Below, one piece after another: positions 1 through 4,585 of a stretch of DNA of 6,206 nucleotides. Every line of letters starts with the position of its first letter. Within the stretch, counting starts at the first letter, position 1. The stretch lies in NCBI GenBank assembly GCA_002328865.1, contig DCWO01000103.1, forward strand, positions 5,802-12,007, written 5' to 3'. The DNA comes from Dehalococcoidia bacterium UBA2160. Lineage in GTDB: Bacteria; Chloroflexota; Dehalococcoidia; Lucifugimonadales; UBA1123. Both the position numbers and the translations under genes were made by a program. Below the pieces are notes generated by a model, which was not told where the DNA came from, ran no database searches, and saw only the letters and a program-made list of their open reading frames with translations.

Positions 1-1
1 C

Positions 2-163
2 GAGGCCAAGCGGATGCTGTCGGAACTCGGCGTGACCACCGGCGTGCGAGAGGACTGGCGCTGGGAATTGTTGGCAAAGCGATCTGCGAACGCATACGAT
101 GAACGGACTGGAATCTGGCGCTGCATCACTCCAAAGGAGAGAAGACCATGCCAAACCCCGTAG
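2..163 (+). CDS. C-terminal end of an unidentified protein (5' end outside the window)
   Basis: This reading frame is open from the first bases of the window to TAG at 161-163, giving 53 residues. It begins EAKRMLSELGVTTGVREDWR and includes a Trp/Arg-rich stretch (DWRWELLAKR). The first 23 codons nearly all end in G or C, as expected for a real gene in this GC-rich DNA; the other two forward frames lack this bias or stop early. The tail is basic and polar with no membrane segment. The gene overlaps the next one by 16 bases, and its last codons contain that gene's ribosome binding site, so the two are probably co-transcribed. I do not recognise the family. The last 30 or so residues have weaker codon bias than the start. 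Confidence 0.5.
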   Translation, partial: EAKRMLSELGVTTGVREDWRWELLAKRSANAYDERTGIWRCITPKERRPCQTP

Positions 164-504
164 TTCACTTCGAGATTCAATCGACCGCGCCCGGGCAGAG
201 TCAGAAGTTCTTCGCAGATCTCTTCGATTGGGACGTCAATACCGCCAACCCGATAGGTTACGGGTTGGTGGAGGCGCAAGACGGGCATGGCATCGGCGGA
301 GGCATTGGCGACTCCGACGACGGACAAACCCGCGTCACCTTCTACGTCGAAGTGGATGACCTACAGGCCTATCTGGACAAGGCGGAGGAGCTGGGCGGCG
401 AAACCGTCGTGCCTGTCACGGTCATACCGGATATGGTGACCATGGCGATGTTCGCCGACCCCACGGGCGCCATCGTCGGCATGGTGCAAAGCGACGCACC
501 ATAG
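148..504 (+). CDS. VOC-superfamily (glyoxalase/bleomycin-resistance fold) protein
   Basis: This 118-residue protein has the length and shape of a single vicinal-oxygen-chelate domain. It opens with a beta strand carrying His7 (VVHFEI). This is followed by the family-typical helix ending in an Asp-Trp (residues 18-28, KFFADLFDWD), a Gly-rich turn (46-54), the second-half strand TFYVEVDD (64-71), a helix (72-83), and the closing strand MAMFADPTGAIVGM (99-112) with the usual ADPxG turn. His7 and Glu68 lie where metal ligands often sit, but small members of this family are often non-catalytic, so no substrate can be assigned. It is probably a soluble cytoplasmic dimer. The start is well set: AAAGGAGA lies about 8 bases before the ATG. 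It overlaps the upstream gene and ends 12 bases before a GC-rich hairpin. Confidence 0.88.
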   Translation: MPNPVVHFEIQSTAPGQSQKFFADLFDWDVNTANPIGYGLVEAQDGHGIGGGIGDSDDGQTRVTFYVEVDDLQAYLDKAEELGGETVVPVTVIPDMVTMAMFADPTGAIVGMVQSDAP

Positions 505-516
505 GGGTATCCACTA

Positions 517-548
517 CCCGCCTCTCGGCCGTGTGCCCGAGGGGCGGG
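517..548. terminator. GC-rich 12-bp hairpin between convergent genes
   Basis: Arms 517-528 (CCCGCCTCTCGG) and 537-548 (CCGAGGGGCGGG) pair over 12 base pairs with one G-T wobble, around an 8-base loop. It lies 12 bases after the VOC stop and 24 bases after the response regulator stop (reading on the minus strand), so it could end or protect transcripts from both sides. Neither side has a T-run, so it is not a textbook intrinsic terminator. A second short hairpin, GCCGCC-TCA-GGCGGC (567-581), has the regulator's stop codon as its loop and may add to the effect. Confidence 0.55.
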
Positions 549-572
549 CGCCTATTGTCGGGAATGGCCGCC

Positions 573-1316
573 TCAGGCGGCGACAGGAGCCGGGGCAGTG
601 AGACGGTACCCGACGCCGCGGACGGTCCGAATCCAGACCGGGTCGCGCGCATCGTCGCCCAGTTTGTTGCGAAGACGCTGGATGTACTTCTTCAAGCCCT
701 CCGCGCCGTCCTGTTCGCCCTCCCAGACGACTCGCTGGATGAACCCCTGCGAGAGCGTGACGTAGCGGTTCTTGGCGAACAGATGGAGCAGCCGGAACTC
801 CGTGGGCGTGAGTTCGAGTCGGGCGGCGCCCAGGTAGACCGCCCGCTCCGACGGGTTGATGAGCAGGTCGCCGCATCGGATCTCGGCGTCTTCGGATCGA
901 GGGTTGCCGTTGCCCGCGCGCCGCATCAGCGCCATGGCCCGCGCGGTGATCTCCATCATGCTGCGAGGCAGGCGGATGTACTCGTCCGCGCCGAGTTGCA
1001 ACGCTTTGACGACCGTCGACTCGTCTCCTCGCTCATCGGCGACGATCAACGGCACGTCGGTGACATCCCGAACAACCTTGAGGATATCCATCAATCCTAT
1101 GTCGGGCAGATCGCCCGACACGAATACGATCTCGGGCTCGCAAGCCAGCGCGTCGATCAACCGCCGTCCGTCAGACACCACCGTCGAGGCGGCATCGGGC
1201 CAACGCAATCGCAGCGCCAACTCCAGCTCGGTTATGTTCCCATGGTCGCGGGAGACGAAAAGTACCTTCAAACAGCCGGGCTCCGTGACGTGCAGCCATG
1301 CAAAACTTTGGCGCAT
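573..1316 (-). CDS. OmpR-type response regulator with a degenerate (pseudo)receiver
   Basis: This 247-residue protein has an N-terminal receiver-like domain (about 16-133) and a C-terminal OmpR/PhoB winged helix (about 142-241). The DNA-binding half is well conserved: LELTPTEFRLLHLF (167-180), the recognition helix GLKKYIQRLRNKLG (207-220) and the closing wing WIRTVRGVGYRL (228-239). The receiver keeps the fold (VLFVSRD, IVFVSGDLPD, VPLIVADE, GADEYIRLP), but its active site is altered. Ser-Arg (22-23) replaces the acidic pair, Ser67 replaces the phospho-acceptor Asp, Ala93/Asp94 replaces the switch Thr, and Leu116 replaces the Lys. It therefore probably does not work by aspartyl phosphorylation. 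No histidine kinase gene is adjacent. The start is uncertain: the ATG at 1316 has AAAGG 10 bases upstream, while a TTG at 1271 has GGAG 9 bases upstream and would give 232 residues starting at the first receiver strand. It is divergent from the gene at 1625. Confidence 0.9.
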   Translation of the reverse strand: MRQSFAWLHVTEPGCLKVLFVSRDHGNITELELALRLRWPDAASTVVSDGRRLIDALACEPEIVFVSGDLPDIGLMDILKVVRDVTDVPLIVADERGDESTVVKALQLGADEYIRLPRSMMEITARAMALMRRAGNGNPRSEDAEIRCGDLLINPSERAVYLGAARLELTPTEFRLLHLFAKNRYVTLSQGFIQRVVWEGEQDGAEGLKKYIQRLRNKLGDDARDPVWIRTVRGVGYRLTAPAPVAA

Positions 1317-1350
1317 CCGTGGAGCGCCTTTAATTCACTACATCAACCAA

Positions 1351-1380
1351 TCCGCCGCGACCCAAACGTACGCGGGCGGA
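1351..1380. repeat. Imperfect inverted repeat upstream of the response regulator
   Basis: TCCGCCGCG (1351-1359) and CGCGGGCGGA (1371-1380) pair over 9 base pairs with one bulged G, around an 11-base spacer. The repeat lies 35-64 bases upstream of the regulator's ATG, where an operator or leader hairpin would be expected. A weak promoter-like pair on the minus strand (TTGGGT, 17 bases, TGTAGT) has its -35 element in the spacer. An autoregulatory site is inference only. Confidence 0.3.
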
Positions 1381-1548
1381 TGCTCCTGGGCGGGAGATCG
1401 GAACAACTCACGGCATCCCAAACGACGGTGTCAGGACGCGGCGCCGGTTGATCTCGAGCGACGCCTGCATGTCCTCTTCAATACGCTGGCGCCCAGCGGT
1501 TCGATCTCCGTGACAGCCAAAAATGACGTTTCTTGACCGTCCGCTCCG

Positions 1549-1579
1549 TTGTACCCACCATGCTACCATGGGTTATGAT
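1549..1579 (+). promoter_or_regulatory. Candidate promoter for the 94-residue protein gene
   Basis: TATGAT (1574-1579) matches the -10 consensus at five of six positions, with a weak -35, TTGTAC (1549-1554), 19 bases away. An alternative is an extended -10 just upstream, TGC-TACCAT (1561-1569), and a good -35 hexamer TTGACC occurs at 1533-1538, though at a non-ideal 25 bases from TACCAT. Either choice would start the transcript in or just before the palindrome at 1579-1590. Sigma-factor preferences of this organism are unknown. Confidence 0.35.
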
Positions 1580-1590
1580 TGCCCGGGCAA
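1579..1590. repeat. Perfect 12-bp palindrome TTGCCCGGGCAA
   Basis: The sequence is identical to its reverse complement over all 12 bases. It abuts the candidate -10 element (1574-1579) and ends 20 bases before the ribosome binding site of the next gene. That position suits a dimeric repressor operator covering the transcription start. As RNA it has no loop, so it is more likely a DNA site than a hairpin. The binding protein is unknown; the divergent regulator at 573-1316 is one candidate. Confidence 0.45.
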
Positions 1591-1624
1591 CAACGCTCTC
1601 TCTACTGAAAGGAGATAGCGGTCC

Positions 1625-1909
1625 ATGGGGGTATACGCCTTGGTAAAGACGGTTTCTCGCAGGTTGGAGTCCATCGTGATGTCGCTCACGGACGCCCTGC
1701 CGCCGTACAACGTCGTCCAAGGCGCACTGAACTCCAAAGAGACGAGCCCGGACGGCACGTGCTACTTCTACGTCGCGGCGGCAAAGATCGAGGTCGACGA
1801 AGCGACCTTCGGCATGCTTGAGGTCGGCGACATGCTGAAGGTGCGCTACACCCGCGGCGACCGAGCGATCAACATAGATCGCTACGTTCCCCTCAACGGC
1901 CAAGAGTAA
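1625..1909 (+). CDS. Small protein of unknown function, 94 residues
   Basis: The start is well supported: AAAGGAGA (1608-1615) lies 9 bases before the ATG, and codons are mostly GC-ending. The N-terminal third (1-25, VKTVSRRLESIVMSLTDALP) could form a basic amphipathic helix. The rest looks beta-rich, with strands at CYFYVAAAKIEV (46-57), the phrase EVGDMLKVRYTRG (66-78), and INIDRYVPL (82-90). That alternation, with a Gly-Asp turn before a VRYT strand, resembles a small beta-barrel, but I do not recognise the family and propose no function. There is no signal peptide or membrane segment. It seems to be a single-gene unit with its own promoter and palindrome. A weak GCCT/GGGC hairpin followed by TTT (1926-1940) lies downstream. 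Confidence 0.78.
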   Translation: MGVYALVKTVSRRLESIVMSLTDALPPYNVVQGALNSKETSPDGTCYFYVAAAKIEVDEATFGMLEVGDMLKVRYTRGDRAINIDRYVPLNGQE

Positions 1910-2022
1910 GTCCGACGCGCCTGTCGCCTCATGGGGCTTTGCGCTTTCAGAGCTCCGGCGTCACTCAACCCTCGCCTAACCCACCGGCAATCCCGCATAG
2001 ACTCTTCGAGACTGTCCGACGG

Positions 2023-2112
2023 TCAACGCGCCAGAACTGGTGCGGCAGGCAATGGTCGAGGATGCCGATCTTCGTCGTCTTCGACTATCAGGATGTGATC
2101 GCGGTGTTCCAT
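2023..2112 (-). pseudogene. Amputated 5' end of a canonical response regulator
   Basis: Read on the minus strand, ATG at 2112 opens a frame beginning MEHRDHILIVEDDED. This is the first strand and acidic cluster of a normal receiver domain, with the metal-binding Asp residues present. After that the sequence no longer looks like a receiver and stops at TGA (2023-2025), giving 29 residues. Moving one frame after the DDE gives KIGILDHCL and then HQFWRV, faintly like a receiver's first helix, so a frameshift may lie near 2070. Even so, only about 200 bases remain before the opposing gene at 1625-1909, too few for a whole receiver (about 360 bases). GGGAGG lies 9 bases before the ATG and a consensus-like promoter lies upstream, so the start signals are intact. 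A functional 29-residue peptide is possible but less likely than a gene remnant. Confidence 0.6.
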
Positions 2113-2121
2113 TGCGTCGGA

Positions 2122-2127
2122 CCTCCC
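2122..2127 (-). promoter_or_regulatory. Ribosome binding site of the response-regulator remnant
   Basis: On the minus strand this reads GGGAGG, 9 bases before the ATG at 2112. The near-ideal sequence and spacing support that ATG as the original start of the gene. Confidence 0.6.
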
Positions 2128-2133
2128 AATCAT

Positions 2134-2162
2134 CTTATACTTTGTCGGTATCCAGCGGGCAA
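2134..2162 (-). promoter_or_regulatory. Sigma70-like promoter of the response-regulator remnant
   Basis: On the minus strand, TTGCCC (2157-2162) and TATAAG (2134-2139) are separated by exactly 17 bases. They match the -35 and -10 consensus at four and five of six positions. Transcription would begin about 7 bases on, just before the GGGAGG ribosome binding site. This is the best promoter in the window, and it now drives only a truncated frame. Confidence 0.6.
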
Positions 2163-2298
2163 CCCGACACCGGAGCAGCCAGTGAAGTAGGGACACGGGA
2201 CAAGCCAATCAACGGTGTTGAATTCAGATGCGTCGTGGCGGATTGTGACGGCCGCGTTGACGATCTGCGTAGTCGATCCCGTTCCCATTAACCTGCCG

Positions 2299-2331
2299 GT
2301 GTCTCGCCTGCGAACCGCACACGCGAGACAC
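2299..2331 (+). promoter_or_regulatory. Leader hairpin upstream of the ABC-F gene
   Basis: GTGTCTCGC (2299-2307) and GCGAGACAC (2323-2331) form a perfect 9-bp stem with a 15-base loop. The loop itself contains TGCG-AAC-CGCA (2309-2319), which can add a small inner stem. The hairpin ends 82 bases before the GTG start. The first seven bases of the left arm are also complementary to GAGACAC at 2402-2408, which overlaps the ribosome binding site, so two alternative pairings are possible. There is no T-run directly after the stem, so it is not a simple terminator. Confidence 0.5.
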
Positions 2332-2387
2332 GGACTGCCTTGGACTTTTCATTCCCCTGGCGCGGTCCGGATTTTCGGGAAACAGGT

Positions 2388-2419
2388 CGACACGCGAAAA
2401 GGAGACACTCGCCGTGTTG
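2388..2419 (+). promoter_or_regulatory. Hairpin presenting the ABC-F ribosome binding site and start codon
   Basis: CGACAC (2388-2393) pairs with GTGTTG (2414-2419, one G-T wobble). GCGA (2394-2397) pairs with TCGC (2409-2412), leaving one bulged C (2413). The 11-base loop (2398-2408) holds the Shine-Dalgarno AAAGGAGA, and the GTG start codon (2414-2416) lies in the stem. This fold would tie up the start codon and could lower translation until it is opened. Confidence 0.4.
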
Positions 2420-4291
2420 GCAGCATCCCTTCAAAACGTATCAAGCTACTATGGCGCGGAGACCGTGCTGCAGGGCGTCACGTTCCAGATCTCCGAGGGG
2501 CAGAAGCTCGGTCTGATCGGGGCAAACGGCTCCGGGAAGACCACCGTGCTCAGGATCATGGCGGGCCAGCAGGAGCACTCCGCCGGGCAAGTCGTCATCC
2601 CTGAGGCAGTTCGAGTCGGCTACGTTCCTCAATTCGTCGAACACGACGCCAACGACACCGCGATCGGCTTTCTGCTGTCCGAATACAACGTCATCGCACA
2701 GACATTGCGTGAGCAGGAGCAGCGACTCGAAGACGCTCCGGAGCGCGTGATGTCAGCCGCGCTGCGAGCGTACCAGAAGGCGCGCGACGACTACGACCAC
2801 GTCGAAGGCGACCTGTTCCCGCAGCGAGCGCGGTCGATGCTCGACACCATGGGTCTCGCGGGCAAGGCGGACCAGATGGTCGGCTCGATGTCGGGCGGCG
2901 AGACGAACGCGCTGGCGCTGGCACGGGCTCTGCTCGCTCAACCCGATCTGCTGATCCTGGACGAGCCCGCGAATCACCTGGACTACCTTGGCGTCGCCTG
3001 GCTGGAAGACTTCCTGGCTCGCTTCAAGGGCGCCGTCCTGATGGTCTCGCACAATCGGTACTTGCTCGACAGGGTCGTCGGCGGCATCCTCGAACTCGAA
3101 GACGGCAAGGTGACCGCCTACGAGGGCAACTACTCGACGCACCGGGCGACCAAGCTCCGGCAGTTGCTGGCGCAGCAAGCCGACTACCTCGCGAACCAGA
3201 AGCGGCTGGCGAGGCTGGAGGCGCTGGTCAAGCGATTCGAACAGTACGCACGCGTCTACGACGACGCGATGTGGGGCAAGCGGCTTCGGGCCAGGCGATC
3301 GCAACTTGAGCGCGAGAAGCGTCAGGCGGTCGAAAAGCCGGCGCTTGCCGACGCGGGCATCAGCGCCGAGTTCGAAGCGCAAGCCCCGCGAGCGAACATC
3401 GCCCTCCAGGTCCGCGGCTACGCCCGAAGCTTCGACGACCTGACCCTTTTCGACGACGCCGACATGGACGTGGCGGGCGGAGAGTCGGTGGCCCTCGTCG
3501 GCCCCAACGGCAGCGGCAAGACCACGCTGCTTCGCGACATCGTCGAGAACGGCGACTGGGAGGACGAGCACATCCGCATCGGCCCCAGCATGGAGCTCGG
3601 CTACTCGGCGCAGCATCAAGAGGTGCTCGACGACGACAGCACGGTCGTTATGGAAGTCCGCTCCGTCGCGCCGATGTCGAATCAGGTCGCATTCGCGCTG
3701 CTGAGTCGCTTTCGGTTCGTGCACGAAGACATGCAGAAACGAGTCGGCGACCTGTCCGGGGGCGAGCGCAACCGGCTTCAACTCGCCAAGTTGATGGCTA
3801 CGAAACCCAACTTCCTGATTCTGGACGAGCCGACGAACCACCTCGACATACCGTCGCGGGAGGCCGTCGAAGAGGCGCTGGAAGATTTCCCAGGCACGGT
3901 GCTAGTCGTGTCCCACGATCGCTACTTCCTGGACAAGATCGTCGACCGCGTCGTCGAGGTCCAGGACAAGCGATTGGTGTCGTACCCCGGCAACTTCACC
4001 GAGTTCTGGCGAGCCAGAGGCCGCTCGACGGTCGACGTCGTCGGACGCGTGTCGCAGCGCCGCAGCCGCCGAGAGCCGGACCGCGTCCAACGCGCCGCCG
4101 ACCGCAAAACCACCGCCGACCTGGAGGCTCGCATCCGCGCGGCGGAGCGGGAGAAGCTCGACCTTGAAGAAGGCCTGGCCAAAGCGTTCTCATCCCACGA
4201 CCACCGCGCCGGCCGCCGCGCCAAACGCCGACTCGACCGAGTCACCGCCCAACTCGAGGATCTGTACGCGAAGTGGACGGCGCTGGGGTAG
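2414..4291 (+). CDS. ABC-F family ATPase (ribosome-associated, EttA/Uup/resistance-type)
   Basis: This 625-residue soluble protein has two ABC ATPase domains in one chain and no membrane segments, the hallmark of ABC-F translation factors that act at the ribosomal E site. Domain 1 has Walker A GANGSGKTT (36-44), signature MSGGE (159-163), Walker B LLILDEPANHLD (179-190, catalytic Glu184) and switch His213. A charged linker follows (about 241-325, rich in Arg/Lys/Gln), the region that reaches toward the P-site tRNA. Domain 2 has Walker A GPNGSGKTT (363-371), signature LSGGE (447-451), Walker B FLILDEPTNHLD (467-478, Glu472) and His501. Residues 535-625 are a highly charged, Arg-rich, probably coiled-coil tail, as in Uup-like members. 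GTG is the chosen start, with GGAGA 8 bases upstream; TTG at 2417 is possible. Whether it is housekeeping or protects ribosomes from an antibiotic cannot be told from sequence. The leader is structured. Confidence 0.95.
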   Translation: MLAASLQNVSSYYGAETVLQGVTFQISEGQKLGLIGANGSGKTTVLRIMAGQQEHSAGQVVIPEAVRVGYVPQFVEHDANDTAIGFLLSEYNVIAQTLREQEQRLEDAPERVMSAALRAYQKARDDYDHVEGDLFPQRARSMLDTMGLAGKADQMVGSMSGGETNALALARALLAQPDLLILDEPANHLDYLGVAWLEDFLARFKGAVLMVSHNRYLLDRVVGGILELEDGKVTAYEGNYSTHRATKLRQLLAQQADYLANQKRLARLEALVKRFEQYARVYDDAMWGKRLRARRSQLEREKRQAVEKPALADAGISAEFEAQAPRANIALQVRGYARSFDDLTLFDDADMDVAGGESVALVGPNGSGKTTLLRDIVENGDWEDEHIRIGPSMELGYSAQHQEVLDDDSTVVMEVRSVAPMSNQVAFALLSRFRFVHEDMQKRVGDLSGGERNRLQLAKLMATKPNFLILDEPTNHLDIPSREAVEEALEDFPGTVLVVSHDRYFLDKIVDRVVEVQDKRLVSYPGNFTEFWRARGRSTVDVVGRVSQRRSRREPDRVQRAADRKTTADLEARIRAAEREKLDLEEGLAKAFSSHDHRAGRRAKRRLDRVTAQLEDLYAKWTALG

Positions 4292-4585
4292 GCAATTCAG
4301 ACATCACGCTTGTTCGAACCGAAAGCTGATGTTCGTATCGCACGGCACATCGGTTCGCGGAGGGTTGTGTGACATGATGTATAGGGGTTCGGTCCAGAGT
4401 GCGCTTTCCCTTGGTGTCGCCATCTGATATCGTTGCTTTGTGAGAAAGATCGCATCGCGTCGACGACAGCGAACGTGCTGAGCGCGCCGAACTCGCACGA
4501 TCGCCGCAGAGATTATCCTACGCCGAATGCCGCCGATCGATACGGCTCCGGCCGAGCGATGCCAACTCCGCAGTAGGGGTCACCG
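4292..4585. other. Intergenic region between ABC-F and the restriction-modification genes
   Basis: There is no supported gene in these 294 bases. Open frames on both strands lack ribosome binding sites and family-like sequence. It contains one inverted repeat (4315-4357). I see no clear promoter for the methyltransferase and no controller-protein gene of the kind found beside some restriction systems. Confidence 0.5.
4315..4357. repeat. Inverted repeat CGAACCGA/TCGGTTCG downstream of ABC-F
   Basis: CGAACCGA (4315-4322) and TCGGTTCG (4350-4357) are perfect 8-base complements around a 27-base loop. A competing inner pair, GATGT (4328-4332) with ACATC (4347-4351), overlaps the right arm. GGTTCG recurs at 4386-4391. 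It starts 23 bases after the ABC-F stop and could help end that transcript, but the loop is long and no T-run follows. Confidence 0.25.

Larger units (their letters stand above)
1317..1624. other. Divergent intergenic region
   Basis: This 308-base gap separates the minus-strand regulator from the plus-strand gene at 1625. Apart from the inverted repeat near the regulator and the promoter and palindrome near 1549-1590, I see nothing firm. A short minus-strand reading frame (1408-1569, 53 residues, ending VLTPSFGMP) has some third-position GC bias but no ribosome binding site, and the opposite frame looks equally protein-like. I therefore do not call a gene here. Confidence 0.5.
1910..2413. other. 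504-base gap holding a regulator remnant and the ABC-F leader
   Basis: There is no complete gene here. The minus strand carries a promoter, ribosome binding site and the first codons of a response regulator (2023-2162). The plus strand carries the structured leader of the ABC-F gene (about 2299-2413). I find no strong promoter for the ABC-F gene: TTGACG (2257-2262) is a good -35 hexamer, but no convincing -10 follows at the right distance. The stretch 1941-2022 shows nothing I can support. Confidence 0.5.

Noticed and set aside
531..1451. Plus-strand 306-residue frame opposite the response regulator
   Set aside because: It is a shadow frame. The minus strand encodes recognisable receiver and winged-helix motifs throughout, and this frame has no ribosome binding site or recognisable domain.
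1408..1569. Minus-strand 53-residue frame ending INRRRVLTPSFGMP
   Set aside because: Third-position GC is fairly high in its second half, but it has no ribosome binding site, its start sits in the promoter region of the opposite gene, and the plus-strand frame over the same bases looks equally protein-like.
2228..2248. Six-codon leader peptide (MRRGGL) upstream of ABC-F
   Set aside because: It has no Shine-Dalgarno and ends 51 bases before the leader hairpin, so a stalled ribosome there would not reach the pairing arms.
2753..3841. Long minus-strand frame (362 residues) inside the ABC-F gene
   Set aside because: It is an antisense shadow of a GC-rich coding region. The plus strand encodes an unambiguous ABC-F protein there, and the antisense product is Val/Arg/Leu-rich with no family features.
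4304..4498. Minus-strand 64-residue frame between ABC-F and the methyltransferase, considered as a possible controller gene
   Set aside because: It has no helix-turn-helix pattern, no ribosome binding site and no codon bias; composition looks random.
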